A stretch of DNA of 64,000 nucleotides, from the NCBI RefSeq assembly GCF_024580145.1, contig NZ_JANINI010000011.1, forward strand, positions 90,153 to 154,152, written 5' to 3'. The notes beneath the pieces were generated by a model. That model ran no database searches. It had not been told where the DNA came from and saw only the letters and a program-made list of their open reading frames with translations. The DNA comes from Methyloversatilis sp. XJ19-49 (GTDB lineage: Bacteria; Pseudomonadota; Gammaproteobacteria; Burkholderiales; Rhodocyclaceae). How positions within the stretch are numbered: position 1 is the stretch's first letter; every line of letters begins with the position of its first letter. Made by a program: the position numbers and the translations under genes. Below, piece after piece: positions 26,077-35,260 of the stretch.

Positions 26077-26704
26077 CCCGGCGCGGCCCACCAGCCGCGG
26101 AACGCGGCTCACACCGGAATTCCTCAGGCAGTTGCGCAGCCTGCGCGTCGCCGTGCTGCACCCGAAGGACGAGGACGGCGAAACCCTGACCCAGCAGTTG
26201 CAGCGCATCGGCTGCCAGGTGCAGACCTTCTGGCCGCCGATTCCGGATCTGCCTGACAACGTCGACCTGGTGTTCTGCGCCGTCGACCAGGACGTCATGG
26301 GCATGTCTTTCAACTGGGTCCGCCAGGAACAGCCGCCCGCGGTGATTGCCATCATCAGTTACGAAAACCCGACCATCTTCGATGCCATGATCAAGCTGGG
26401 TGCGACGGGTGTGCTCACGGCGCCGATTCGCTCGACCGGCATCCTGTCGACGCTGGTGCTCACGGTGGGTCTGAACGAAGCGATGCGCAAGGCCGAGAAG
26501 CGCGTGCTCAGGCTCGAGCAGAAGCTGCTGGGCATCAACCAGATCAACGAGGCGAAATCCATCCTGATGCGCACGCGCAATGTCGGCGACAGCGAGGCCT
26601 ACCGCATCATCCGCGAGCAGGCGATGAGCCGCCGCGTGCCGACCGAGGAAATCGCACGCGCCATCATCCACGCCAATTCCATCCTGTCGGGACCGACGGG
26701 TTAG
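26069..26704 (+). CDS. amiR: AmiR-like ANTAR transcription antiterminator
   Basis: A 211-residue protein with a pseudo-receiver domain (about 22-135) lacking a convincing phospho-Asp. A helical coiled-coil stretch (about 137-160) follows, then a C-terminal ANTAR RNA-binding domain (EAKSILMRTRNVGDSEAYRI, then EQAMSRRVPTEEIARAII). Known AmiR binds leader RNA and prevents termination when released from AmiC. The GTG start at 26069 overlaps the amiC stop. Likely RNA targets are the two leaders at 19413-19495 and 24735-24819. A terminator follows at 26735. Confidence 0.9.
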   Translation: MSSPARPTSRGTRLTPEFLRQLRSLRVAVLHPKDEDGETLTQQLQRIGCQVQTFWPPIPDLPDNVDLVFCAVDQDVMGMSFNWVRQEQPPAVIAIISYENPTIFDAMIKLGATGVLTAPIRSTGILSTLVLTVGLNEAMRKAEKRVLRLEQKLLGINQINEAKSILMRTRNVGDSEAYRIIREQAMSRRVPTEEIARAIIHANSILSGPTG

Positions 26705-26734
26705 CCAGGCTCCTGCCGGCAAAAGCTTTGGACC

Positions 26735-26768
26735 AAAGGGCGTGCGCGAGCACGCCCTTTTCGTTTCC
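26735..26768 (+). terminator. Intrinsic terminator after amiR
   Basis: AAAGGGCGTGC and GCACGCCCTTT form an 11-bp stem capped by a GCGA tetraloop, followed by TCGTTT. Confidence 0.88.
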
Positions 26769-26813
26769 ACATGCGCGATGCCGCCGGACATCCCTGGCGC
26801 CACCCGACCCTGT

Positions 26814-26830
26814 TGCACCAATTTGGTGCA
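26814..26830 (+). promoter_or_regulatory. NtrC-type box upstream of second porin
   Basis: TGCACCA-ATT-TGGTGCA is a perfect match to the NtrC consensus palindrome. It lies 130 bp before the porin start. A GG/GC pair (26877-26891) looks roughly like a sigma54 promoter but its spacing is one base too long, so the promoter type is unclear. Confidence 0.65.
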
Positions 26831-26959
26831 CAATGCGCCGCGCATGACCCGGTCGCCTCTGTCTGCCCCAGGATGGGGCATGGCCGGTTGCATCAAGCGG
26901 ACACCCGGCAAAGACCGGGGCCCGTACCGAGCCACTGCACACCAAAGGACACTCACCCC

Positions 26960-28093
26960 ATGACGAAGAGGACTTCCCGCCTGCGACGCGGGCCGCTCGC
27001 CTTCACGCTCGCCGCCGGTGTCGCCGCCGCGGGCAATGCCTTCGCCGGTCCGACCTTCACCGGACCGGGCGACAGTTCGCTGACGCTTGGCGTCTGGTCA
27101 AGCGCGGCGTACACGAGCGCCGAACAGGCCGACGGGTCGCACGACAGCGACCTGCGGCTCGATTCCTTCCGCATCATCACGGTCGCGAAGTTCACGAAAC
27201 AGATCGGACTGATGACCAATTTCGCGCGCCTGTCGGGTGAGTCGATGCGCCTGCTCGATCTGGTCGGCCAGTTCACCCTCACCGACAACATCAACCTGTG
27301 GGTCGGCCGCCACGTCGTGCCGGGTGACCGTCAGCAGATGGCGGGGCCCTACTTCGCCAATGTGTGGGAATACCCGATGGTGTCGCGCAACCCCAACGCC
27401 TACACCGGCCGCGATGATGGCGCAACGCTCTGGGGCAGCGTGTTCGACCAGCGGTTGCAGTACATGGTCGGCGCGTTCCAGGGGAAAAACCGCGGCGAGG
27501 ATATGTCGAACGAGTCGCATCAGCTGCTGTACGCGACCCGCTTCGCGTGGAGCTTCCGCGACCGCGAATCCGAGTATTTCAACAGCAATCATTATTACGG
27601 CGAGAAGGAAGTGCTGACGGTCGGCGTCGCCTGGCGGACGCAGAAGGACGGCGTCGGCACTGCGCTGACGCGCGGCGACTACACCGCGTGGAGTCTGGAC
27701 GCGCTCATGCAGACGCGTCTGCAAGGCGGTGATGTGCTGACTCTGGAAGGCGCCTGGTACGACTACGATACCGATGGCGTGGCCGACATTTCGCCGGCCG
27801 ACCCGGGCTGCAGCCGGGTCACGAACTGCGGCGGTGCAACCGCCGGTGAGGCTTACCTGATCACGGCAGCCTGGCTGTTTCCGAAACCGATCGGCATCGG
27901 AAGGCTCGAGCCCCACGTGCGCTTTCAGGAATTCCGGCCGGACAGCGGCGCGCGCAACGACCAGTGGGACATCGGGCTGAACTACGTGATTGCCGGCCAC
28001 AACGCGCGGCTCAGCGCGCTGTACTCGGAACTGGGCAGCGACGGCACGCGCACGCGCAACCGCTTCATCCTCGGGCTGCAATTGATGTACTGA
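26960..28093 (+). CDS. Outer-membrane porin, second FmdC-like paralogue
   Basis: A 377-residue porin with a signal peptide (Arg-rich start, hydrophobic core, cleavage after GNAFA near residue 31) and a C-terminal beta-strand ending LGLQLMY. It is clearly homologous to the protein at 11518-12684 (shared DSFRIITxxKFTKQIG, YFANVWEYPMVSRNPNAYTG, YYDYDTDGVAD-like blocks). ATG 26960 follows AAAGGAC; longer in-frame starts run through the NtrC box and are rejected. It is likely an amide/urea or DMF channel, and the NtrC box implies induction under nitrogen limitation. Confidence 0.85.
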   Translation: MTKRTSRLRRGPLAFTLAAGVAAAGNAFAGPTFTGPGDSSLTLGVWSSAAYTSAEQADGSHDSDLRLDSFRIITVAKFTKQIGLMTNFARLSGESMRLLDLVGQFTLTDNINLWVGRHVVPGDRQQMAGPYFANVWEYPMVSRNPNAYTGRDDGATLWGSVFDQRLQYMVGAFQGKNRGEDMSNESHQLLYATRFAWSFRDRESEYFNSNHYYGEKEVLTVGVAWRTQKDGVGTALTRGDYTAWSLDALMQTRLQGGDVLTLEGAWYDYDTDGVADISPADPGCSRVTNCGGATAGEAYLITAAWLFPKPIGIGRLEPHVRFQEFRPDSGARNDQWDIGLNYVIAGHNARLSALYSELGSDGTRTRNRFILGLQLMY

Positions 28094-28184
28094 CACCCCC
28101 GCCGGCGATGCAGCACCTGCCGTGCCGCCAATTCTTCGCACGCGCGTCACTGCGTTGTCACACGGACAGGCTTGAATCCGGGCG

Positions 28185-29015
28185 GTGAATGTTTCCGATC
28201 TCCCTGCCGACGAAATCGCGCCCCAGCGCGTGCGCGCACTGTTCCTGTCCGACATCCATCTTGGTACGCGCGGCTGTCAGGCCGACGCACTGCTCGACTT
28301 CCTGCGCCACTACGAATCCGATTACCTCTATCTGATCGGCGACATCATCGACTTCTGGTCGATGAGCCGCTCGATCCACTGGACGCCGGCGCAGAACACC
28401 GTGGTGCAGAAGGTGTTGCGGCGTGCGCGCAAGGGCACGCAGGTCGTCTTCGTCCCGGGCAATCACGACGAGGCGCTGCGCGAATATGCCGGTACGGTGT
28501 TCGGTGACATTGCGGTCCACCTCGATCACATCCATGTCGCGGCGGATGGCAAGCGCTACTGGCTCGTGCATGGCGACGATTTCGACCAGGTGACGCGCCA
28601 TCATCGCTGGGTCGCGCTGCTCGGCGACGTGGCCTACAACACGCTCGTGCGGATCAACGCGTGGATGTCGCGCGTGCGCCGGCGGCTCGGCATCGCCGGC
28701 TACTGGTCACTGGCGGGATATGCCAAACGCAAGGTGAAGAGCGCGGTCAGCTTCATCTACGATTTCGAGGATTCCGTCATGCACGAGGCGCGCAGCCGGG
28801 GCGTCGACGGCGTCATCTGTGGCCACATCCATGCGGTCGCCCAGCGCACCATCGACGGGCTCGTTTACATGAACTGCGGTGACTGGGTGGACAGCTGCAC
28901 CGCCATTGTCGAACACGCCGACGGCCGGTTTGCCATCATCGACTGGGGCCAGTTCCTGCGCACCCCGGGTGCCCGTATGGCGCTGCCGGTGGCGGAAGAA
29001 GTGATGGGTCACTGA
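28185..29015 (+). CDS. UDP-2,3-diacylglucosamine pyrophosphatase-like metallophosphoesterase
   Basis: A 276-residue calcineurin-type metallophosphoesterase. Metal motifs are in order: LFLSDIHLGTRG, LIGDIIDFWSMS, VPGNHDEALREY, VHGDDFDQVT and CGHIHAVAQR. The insert and order fit the LpxH/LpxH2 group, which cleaves UDP-2,3-diacylglucosamine in lipid A synthesis, though members of this group have other substrates. The start is GTG at 28185 with weak ribosome-binding signal. It stands alone between the porin and a dehydrogenase. Confidence 0.82.
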   Translation: MNVSDLPADEIAPQRVRALFLSDIHLGTRGCQADALLDFLRHYESDYLYLIGDIIDFWSMSRSIHWTPAQNTVVQKVLRRARKGTQVVFVPGNHDEALREYAGTVFGDIAVHLDHIHVAADGKRYWLVHGDDFDQVTRHHRWVALLGDVAYNTLVRINAWMSRVRRRLGIAGYWSLAGYAKRKVKSAVSFIYDFEDSVMHEARSRGVDGVICGHIHAVAQRTIDGLVYMNCGDWVDSCTAIVEHADGRFAIIDWGQFLRTPGARMALPVAEEVMGH

Positions 29016-29247
29016 CCCGGGCGCCCGAGGGCTCCGCCCAACGGCGCCATTTTCCATCGCACGCGCCTGTGCCGACGCGCCGGACGTCTGCCCTGCACAC
29101 TTTATCGGCATTCCGCTGCGCACGGTCTCCCCGCGTGAGGCGGCCGCGTCGCGCCCGCTGGCCGGCCGGCGACAATCGCGCTAAGGTCGTCTTCCGGGCA
29201 CCACCTCGACGTCCCGGGCACTGACATCCCCGGCCTGTTTCTTCAGC

Positions 29248-29994
29248 ATGAACCGAATCATCCTGATCACTGGCGGCAGTCGCGGCATCGGCGCGGCGAC
29301 TGCGCGTCTGGCAGCCGCGCAGGGCGACGCGGTGGTAGTCAGTTACCTGCAGCAGCGCGACGCCGCCGAAGCCCTCACCCGTGAAATCACCCTTGCAGGC
29401 GGCACGGCGCTCGCACTGGCGGCCGACGTCGGCATCGAAACGGACGTCGAGCGGCTGTTCCGCGACGTCGACAGCGCATTCGGCCGCCTGTCGGCGCTGG
29501 TGAACAACGCCGGCATGCTCGAAGCGCAGAGCCGGGTCGAAGAAATGAGTGCGGCGCGGCTGACCCGCATATTCGCAACCAATGTGATCGGCAGCATGCT
29601 GTGCGCACGCGAGGCCGTGCGCCGCATGTCGCGCCGTCATGGCGGTGCCGGCGGCGCCATCGTGAATGTGTCGTCGGCAGCGGCCCGGCTTGGCTCGCCC
29701 GATGAGTATGTCGACTATGCAGCGTCGAAGGGTGCCATCGACACTTTCACCATCGGTCTGGCAAAGGAAGTGGCCGCCGATGGCATCCGCGTGAATGCCG
29801 TCCGTCCCGGCGTCATCCGCACGGACATCCACGCCGCTGGCGGCGAACCCGATCGGGTGAACCGGGTGAAATCATCGGTGCCGCTGCAGCGCGGCGGCGA
29901 GCCGGAAGAAGTGGCGCGCGCCATCCTGTGGTTGCTGTCTGACGACGCCTCCTACACCACCGGCGCACTTCTGGACGTCAGCGGCGGCCGCTGA
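29248..29994 (+). CDS. SDR-family NAD(P)-dependent oxidoreductase
   Basis: A 248-residue short-chain dehydrogenase/reductase. The cofactor motif GGSRGIGAATARL, VNNAG near residue 90, the catalytic Tyr-x3-Lys in DYAASKGAID, and a C-terminal DVSGGR are all present. The substrate cannot be told from sequence. No Shine-Dalgarno is evident before ATG 29248, and 232 bp of non-coding DNA precede it. Confidence 0.88.
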   Translation: MNRIILITGGSRGIGAATARLAAAQGDAVVVSYLQQRDAAEALTREITLAGGTALALAADVGIETDVERLFRDVDSAFGRLSALVNNAGMLEAQSRVEEMSAARLTRIFATNVIGSMLCAREAVRRMSRRHGGAGGAIVNVSSAAARLGSPDEYVDYAASKGAIDTFTIGLAKEVAADGIRVNAVRPGVIRTDIHAAGGEPDRVNRVKSSVPLQRGGEPEEVARAILWLLSDDASYTTGALLDVSGGR

Positions 29995-30527
29995 GCCGTT
30001 CCGGCCGACCGATCGACACGTGAAAATGGGACCTGCGACCGGTCGCGGGACCCTTGCTTCGATGACGCGTCGCAACAGCCCCTGGTCACCCGAAACAATC
30101 CAGGCAGACCCGCCCGCATCAAGGCGCTCGCGACAACTTATCGCGCTAATCTTTTGCTGGCAATGAAGAACCTCCTGACAGGCAATGCTGGCGCACCTTT
30201 GCGAACGGTGCGCCTCCGGGAGCGGTGGAGCCGATTGAAGGAATTGTTGCGCCGCAGAAGAAATATTATTCAACACATTGTTTTCACGAGATAAAACAGA
30301 TTCAAAAATTTCTTGAAACGGCTTGATTGATGTCTTACTTTGAATCTGGCAGCCGGCATGTCGCAGGCTGAATCAACCCAAGGAGTGCAGGTAGCGGGGC
30401 CCAAGGGACACAAGAAAAGCCGCGCGCGACACAGCGCTGACGGCGTAACCGGAATCACCAGTGGTCAAAGGTTGCACTCAGTTTCTATACAAGGCTCACG
30501 TCACAGACATTTCAACGGAGGTTGGTT
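29995..30527. other. Non-coding stretch of 533 bp
   Basis: No convincing gene. It contains a perfect hairpin at 30190-30214 (GGCGCACC/GGTGCGCC with a 9-nt loop) and a locally AT-rich patch around 30250-30350, rare in this window. A weak promoter-like pair (TTGAAA, 17 bp, TACTTT) lies near 30315. The rest could be a long 5' leader of the small genes that follow, or hold an unannotated small RNA. Confidence 0.4.
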
Positions 30528-30734
30528 ATGACAATGCTCACACTGGATCAGGCGAAGGCTCTTTTCAACAGCGGCAAGGCTGCACAGATGTCGACGATGT
30601 ACAACCACCACAGCAACAAGACATTCGGAGTGGTCGACAATCGTTCGGCGAAGCGCACCGATCATTACCTCATCGGCGAAGGGGATCTCACCCACGTGGT
30701 TCCGGAAAAGTCTCCGACATTCGATCGGGCATGA
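30528..30734 (+). CDS. Small protein of unknown function (68 aa)
   Basis: A 68-residue open frame beginning MTMLTLDQAKALFNSGK, preceded by a strong GGAGG at 30517-30521 with 6-nt spacing, which argues that it is translated. It is polar, without signal peptide or membrane segment. Its TGA overlaps the ATG of the next small gene (ATGA), implying coupled translation. I do not recognise a family. Confidence 0.6.
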   Translation: MTMLTLDQAKALFNSGKAAQMSTMYNHHSNKTFGVVDNRSAKRTDHYLIGEGDLTHVVPEKSPTFDRA

Positions 30735-30895
30735 TGTCGCGGTCACCGCACGGCGGCACCCGTGTCGGTGCCGGCCGAAAACCCGTTGATCCGACGGTAC
30801 CTGTCACCATCCGGCTCACACCGGAACAACGCGAGGTACTGAGGCGACGCGGCGTCGCAAAATGGTTGCGACCGCTGCTCGACAAGACAGGCTGA
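30731..30895 (+). CDS. Small basic protein, possible DNA-binding (54 aa)
   Basis: A 54-residue basic protein. The glycine/arginine-rich start GGTRVGAGRKPVD followed by VTIRLTPEQREVLRRRG resembles small ribbon-helix-helix-like proteins found in phages and plasmids. It overlaps the 68-residue gene by 4 nt and is followed within about 20 nt by a strong terminator, so the two genes form a compact unit. Confidence 0.55.
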   Translation: MMSRSPHGGTRVGAGRKPVDPTVPVTIRLTPEQREVLRRRGVAKWLRPLLDKTG

Positions 30896-30913
30896 CAGGT
30901 TTCCTGCTTCATT

Positions 30914-30947
30914 CGCCGCCGGCGCATTGCACGCCGGCGGCGTTTTT
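30914..30947 (+). terminator. Strong intrinsic terminator after the small-gene pair
   Basis: CGCCGCCGGCG and CGCCGGCGGCG form a perfect 11-bp stem with loop CATTGCA, followed by TTTTT. It also separates these genes from the convergent ispF. Confidence 0.92.
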
Positions 30948-30990
30948 CATTCCGGCGAGCCGCATTCAGCCTGAAAACCTATTTCGAACG

Positions 30991-31515
30991 TCACCCCATG
31001 GAAGGTGGCGGTGGCGCAATCAGCAGGGCCACGGCCTGCGCCGCAATGCCTTCACCGCGACCGGTGTAGCCCAGCTTTTCGGACGTCTTTCCCTTCACGT
31101 TCACGGCGTTCGGCGCGATGCCGCAGTCGGCGGCGATGTGGGCGGTCATCTGTGCCGCATGCGGCGTGATCTTCGGCTGTTCGCAGATCACCGTCGCGTC
31201 GATGTTGCCAATCTGCCAGCCAGTCAGGCGCACCCGCCTGACCGCTTCGCGCAGCAGCTCACGGCTGTCGGCGCCCGCGTAGGCCGCATCGGTGTCCGGA
31301 AACAGCCGGCCGATGTCGCCCAGACCGGCGGCACCGAGCAGAGCATCGGTGATCGCATGCAGCAGCACATCGGCGTCGGAATGGCCGAGCAGGCCCTTGT
31401 CATGCGGAATGTCGACGCCGCCGATGATGCATTTTCGGCCGTCGACCAGTCGGTGGACGTCGAAGCCCTGACCGATGCGGAATGGAAGCGGCGCGGCGTG
31501 CATCAGGCTGCTCAT
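30991..31515 (-). CDS. ispF: 2-C-methyl-D-erythritol 2,4-cyclodiphosphate synthase
   Basis: A 174-residue IspF of the non-mevalonate isoprenoid pathway. Motifs are [11 protein letters not shown] (metal Asp/His), [20 protein letters not shown] and [20 protein letters not shown]. It overlaps ispD by 4 nt (ATGA), and the two catalyse consecutive parts of the pathway. The protein carries a slightly longer N-terminus ([11 protein letters not shown]) than usual. Confidence 0.96.
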   Translation of the reverse strand: MSSLMHAAPLPFRIGQGFDVHRLVDGRKCIIGGVDIPHDKGLLGHSDADVLLHAITDALLGAAGLGDIGRLFPDTDAAYAGADSRELLREAVRRVRLTGWQIGNIDATVICEQPKITPHAAQMTAHIAADCGIAPNAVNVKGKTSEKLGYTGRGEGIAAQAVALLIAPPPPSMG

Positions 31516-32207
31516 TGCAAGTCCTCCCGGGTACGCAGGATCAGTTCGGCCAGTTTCATGTCTTCCGGCCAGGTCACCTTGAGGTTGCCGGCACTCGATG
31601 CAACCAGTTTTGGCGCGAGGCCCGCTGCTTCGATGGCCGAAGCTTCGTCGGTGACATCGGTGCCGCGATCGAGCGCGTCATGCAGCAACGCCAGCCGGAA
31701 CATCTGCGGTGTCTGCGCCTGCCACATGGCCGCACGTGGCACGGTGCATTCCACCCTGCCATGGACATCGGCGCGTTTGAGCGTGTCGGCGACCGGCACG
31801 GCGAGCAGGCCGCCGACGGCGTCATCGGCCAGTTCGGTGATCAATGTGTCCAGCAGTTCACGGCCAAGGCAGGGTCGCGCGGCGTCATGCACCAGCACCC
31901 AGTCGTCAGGGCGCGCCCAGCCGGTGAGTTCGAACAGCCCGTTGCGCACTGACACCGCCCGGCTGGTGCCACCGCAATGCACTGGCATCAGTTTCGGCCC
32001 GAGCGCCGACCAGTCATGGGCGCCCCAGTAAAGGTCGTCCGGCGACAGCACGACCACGACGCGGTCGATGCGCGGATGCGCACACAGGGTAGCCAGCGCA
32101 TGGTGGATCAGCGGTTTGCCGGCCAACGGCAGATACTGCTTCGGAAGGTGCGCAGCGAAACGGCTGCCGCTGCCGGCGGCGGGAACGAGTGCGATGTGGC
32201 GCGGCAC
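31512..32207 (-). CDS. ispD: 2-C-methyl-D-erythritol 4-phosphate cytidylyltransferase
   Basis: A 231-residue IspD, which couples CTP with methylerythritol phosphate. Motifs are [20 protein letters not shown] (nucleotide binding), [10 protein letters not shown] and the C-terminal [12 protein letters not shown]. It begins 9 nt after metZ and overlaps ispF, so metZ-ispD-ispF is one unit. Confidence 0.96.
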   Translation of the reverse strand: MPRHIALVPAAGSGSRFAAHLPKQYLPLAGKPLIHHALATLCAHPRIDRVVVVLSPDDLYWGAHDWSALGPKLMPVHCGGTSRAVSVRNGLFELTGWARPDDWVLVHDAARPCLGRELLDTLITELADDAVGGLLAVPVADTLKRADVHGRVECTVPRAAMWQAQTPQMFRLALLHDALDRGTDVTDEASAIEAAGLAPKLVASSAGNLKVTWPEDMKLAELILRTREDLQ

Positions 32208-32216
32208 GGGCGGCCC

Positions 32217-33431
32217 CTAAACCGCCAGCCAGCGCGTCAGGTCGCGCTGCATGTCGGCAACCGATTCAAGCCCGATAGCGAGGCGGATCAGGCTGTCCTT
32301 GATGCCCGAGGCATCGCGCGCCTCCTGCGAAATGCGGCCATGCGTCGTCGTCGCCGGGTGCGTGATCGTTGTTTTGGTGTCACCCAGATTGGCGGTGATG
32401 GACAGCATGCGGGTCGAATCGATCAACTTCCATGCCTCGTCGCGCCCGCCTTTCACCTCGAACGCCACCACCGCGGCGCCGGACTTCTGCTGGCGCATCG
32501 CGATCGCATGCTGCGGGTGCGACGGCAGTCCGGGGTAGTAGACGCGATCAACCCAAGGCTGCTTCTCAAGCCAGATTGACAGTTCATGCGCTTTTGCCGA
32601 CTGCGCTTCCATACGGATCGCCAGCGTTTCCAGCCCCTTGAGGATGATCCAGGCGTTGAACGGCGACAGCGTGGGACCCGCTGTTCGCAGGAAGCGCAGC
32701 ACCTCGTCCATCTCCGCCTTGCGGCCGCACACCGCACCGCCGAGTACGCGGCCCTGTCCGTCCAGATACTTGGTGGCCGAGTGGATGATGATGTCGGCCC
32801 CAAGTTCGAGCGGCTTCTGAAGCGCCGGCGAACAGAAGCAGTTGTCGACCGCCAGCAGCGCCCCGGCCTCATGCGCCACCTCGGCGACGGCGGCGATGTC
32901 GATCACTTCGGTCAGCGGGTTCGACGGCGTTTCGATGAAGAACAGACGGGTGGTCGGCCGCACGGCCGCACGGTAGGCCGCAATGTCCGTCGCATCCACC
33001 AGCGTGGTTGAAATGCCGAACTTGTCGAAGTAGTTGGCGAACAACTGCTGGGTCGAGCCGAAAATGCTGCGCGAGGCGATGATGTGGTCGCCGCCCCTGA
33101 GCAGCGCCATCACCATCGACAGGATTGCCGACATGCCGGAACTGGTGGCCACGCACGCCTCGGCGCCTTCCAGCGCTGCGAGGCGGTCCTGCATCATCGT
33201 AACGGTCGGATTGGTGAAACGCGCGTACACGTTGCCGGGCGTGGCCCCGGAAAAGCGCGCCGCCGCCTCGGCGGCGTTGTCGAACACGAAACTCGACGTC
33301 AGATACAGCGCTTCGCTGTGTTCGCCGAACTGACTGCGCTCGATGCCGGCGCGAATGGCCAGCGTTTCCGGATCGTACTGATCCGGATCGAATGCCGCCC
33401 GATCGGACGGCGTAGGTTCAGGACTGCTCAT
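32217..33431 (-). CDS. metZ: O-succinylhomoserine sulfhydrylase
   Basis: A 404-residue PLP enzyme of the Cys/Met metabolism family that makes homocysteine from O-succinylhomoserine and sulfide. PLP-lysine motif is HSATKYLDGQGR, with AGIERSQFGEHSEALYLTSS at the N-terminus typical of MetZ. ATG 33431 with TGGAG upstream is preferred over 33542. The purF-side terminator at 33512-33550 means metZ needs its own promoter in the roughly 80-bp gap. Confidence 0.93.
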   Translation of the reverse strand: MSSPEPTPSDRAAFDPDQYDPETLAIRAGIERSQFGEHSEALYLTSSFVFDNAAEAAARFSGATPGNVYARFTNPTVTMMQDRLAALEGAEACVATSSGMSAILSMVMALLRGGDHIIASRSIFGSTQQLFANYFDKFGISTTLVDATDIAAYRAAVRPTTRLFFIETPSNPLTEVIDIAAVAEVAHEAGALLAVDNCFCSPALQKPLELGADIIIHSATKYLDGQGRVLGGAVCGRKAEMDEVLRFLRTAGPTLSPFNAWIILKGLETLAIRMEAQSAKAHELSIWLEKQPWVDRVYYPGLPSHPQHAIAMRQQKSGAAVVAFEVKGGRDEAWKLIDSTRMLSITANLGDTKTTITHPATTTHGRISQEARDASGIKDSLIRLAIGLESVADMQRDLTRWLAV

Positions 33432-33511
33432 GCTGTGCTCCAGCCGGCTCAGGTGCCGGCAAACAGGTATCGAAAATGCAGAAGACGGACAAGCGAAAAC
33501 AAGAAGCCCGG

Positions 33512-33550
33512 GAACAAAAAACCCGTTTTGCCGATGAGGCAAAACGGGTT
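33512..33550 (-). terminator. Intrinsic terminator after purF
   Basis: On the minus strand AACCCGTTTTGCC and GGCAAAACGGGTT form a 13-bp stem with a 5-nt loop, followed by TTTTGTT. It lies about 175 nt downstream of the purF stop. Confidence 0.88.
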
Positions 33551-33725
33551 CGGGAATGCATTCGTTTCGCCGCTTTAGCCGTATTTGTCCGGGTCATTGT
33601 CTCGACGAGACCTCGACCCGCGCGCCCGCAAGCTGGATTCAAATCGGCGCGTCTCCCGACATTACTGCCGGTGCGCAGGGCAGGTCAAGCCGGATGTCGG
33701 GAAAACTCATGAACCGGAAACACGC

Positions 33726-35255
33726 TCAGGCGTTTTCCTCCGACGTGACCAGATTCAGGTCGAGCTGACCGCTGTCGTCGTCGGACTGTCGCGGCGCGCC
33801 CTTGCGCTGGTTCTCGACGCCATCGAGATAGGCGGCGGTCACATCGCCGGTGACGTAGCAGCCATCGAAGCAGGACGTTTCGAACTGTTCGATCGACGGG
33901 TTGCAGGCGGTGATCGAGGCCTTCAGCATGTCCAGTGTCTGGTAGATCAATTCGTCGGCACCGATGGCGACGCGGATTTCCTCGTCGGAGCGGTTGGCTG
34001 CGATCAGCTCGTCGCGCGTCGGCATGTCGATCCCGTACACGTTGGCGAAACGCACCGGCGGTGCAGCCGACGCGAAGTACACCTTCAGAGCGCCCGCTTC
34101 GCGCGCCATCGCGACGATTTCCTGACTGGTCGTGCCGCGCACGATCGAGTCATCGACCAGCAGCACGTTCTTGCCGCGGAACTCCTGCGTGATCGCATTG
34201 AGCTTCTGGCGCACCGACTTACGGCGTACCGCCTGGCCCGGCATGATGAAGGTGCGGCCGATGTAGCGGTTCTTCACGAACCCCTCGCGGTATGGCACGT
34301 CGAGCACGCGGGCCAGTTCCATCGCCGACGGACGGCTTGAATCGGGGATCGGGATGACCGCGTCGATCTGCAGCCCGCCGTGGTCACGCTGGATCTTCTG
34401 GGCGAGGAATTCGCCCATCTTCACGCGCGACTCGTACACCGACACGCCGTCCATCAGCGAGTCAGGGCGCGCCAGATAGACGTATTCGAACAGACAGGGC
34501 GCCTGGGTCGGGTGCGCGGCGCATTGCAGCGACTGCATCGTGCCCTCAGGCGAGATCAGTACGGCTTCGCCCGGCGCAATGTCGCGCAGCAACGTGAAGC
34601 CCAGCGTATCGAGCGCAACGCTTTCCGAAGCGACCAGCCATTCGGTGCCCTGTTCGGTCTCGTGCGTGCCGATGACCAACGGGCGGATGCCGTACGGGTC
34701 GCGGAATGCCAGCAGGCCGAAGCCGGCGATCATCGCGACCACGGCGTAGGCCCCGCGACAGCGGCGATGCACGCCGGCCACGGCGCGAAACACCGTCTGC
34801 TCGTCGAAGGTCGGCCGCTCGCGCAGCGACTGCATCATTTCGTGTGCCAGCACGTTCAGCAGCACTTCGGAATCGGATGTGGTGTTGATGTGCCGCAGAT
34901 CTGTGCGGAACATGTCGACCTTCAGCTCTTCCGAATTCGTCAGGTTGCCGTTGTGCGCCAGCACGATGCCGAACGGCGAATTGACGTAGAAGGGTTGCGC
35001 CTCGGCCGCGTTGTAGGCCGATCCGGCGGTCGGGTAGCGCACGTGCGCGATGCCCCAGTCACCGAGCAGGGTGCGCATGTTGCGCGTGCGGAACACGTCG
35101 CGCACCAGTCCGGAACTCTTGTGCATGTGAAACTTCTGGCCCTGCGCGGTGGCGATGCCGGCCGCGTCCTGGCCACGGTGCTGCAGCACAAGCAGTCCGT
35201 CGTACAGGAGCTGATTGACGGGAGAGGTGGCAACGACGCCGAGTATTCCGCACAT
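33726..35255 (-). CDS. purF: Amidophosphoribosyltransferase
   Basis: A 509-residue enzyme for the first committed step of purine synthesis. The N-terminal nucleophile follows the initiator Met (MCGILGVVA). [13 protein letters not shown] lies in the glutaminase domain, and [18 protein letters not shown] is the PRPP-binding loop. It follows cvpA by 5 nt, the usual cvpA-purF pairing. Confidence 0.97.
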   Translation of the reverse strand: MCGILGVVATSPVNQLLYDGLLVLQHRGQDAAGIATAQGQKFHMHKSSGLVRDVFRTRNMRTLLGDWGIAHVRYPTAGSAYNAAEAQPFYVNSPFGIVLAHNGNLTNSEELKVDMFRTDLRHINTTSDSEVLLNVLAHEMMQSLRERPTFDEQTVFRAVAGVHRRCRGAYAVVAMIAGFGLLAFRDPYGIRPLVIGTHETEQGTEWLVASESVALDTLGFTLLRDIAPGEAVLISPEGTMQSLQCAAHPTQAPCLFEYVYLARPDSLMDGVSVYESRVKMGEFLAQKIQRDHGGLQIDAVIPIPDSSRPSAMELARVLDVPYREGFVKNRYIGRTFIMPGQAVRRKSVRQKLNAITQEFRGKNVLLVDDSIVRGTTSQEIVAMAREAGALKVYFASAAPPVRFANVYGIDMPTRDELIAANRSDEEIRVAIGADELIYQTLDMLKASITACNPSIEQFETSCFDGCYVTGDVTAAYLDGVENQRKGAPRQSDDDSGQLDLNLVTSEENA

Positions 35256-35260
35256 GATGG

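Noticed and set aside
26869..26893. Sigma54 promoter between the NtrC box and the second porin
   Set aside because: GG and GC are 11 bp apart instead of 10, so the element is not counted as a promoter; only the NtrC box is.
30029..30056. Terminator after the short-chain dehydrogenase
   Set aside because: A GC-rich palindrome (GCGACCGGTCGC) is present but the outer stem mismatches and no T-run follows.
30340..30531. Plus-strand frame of 63 codons before the small-gene pair
   Set aside because: No family features, no good ribosome-binding site for its start and it overlaps the Shine-Dalgarno of the better-supported 68-residue gene.
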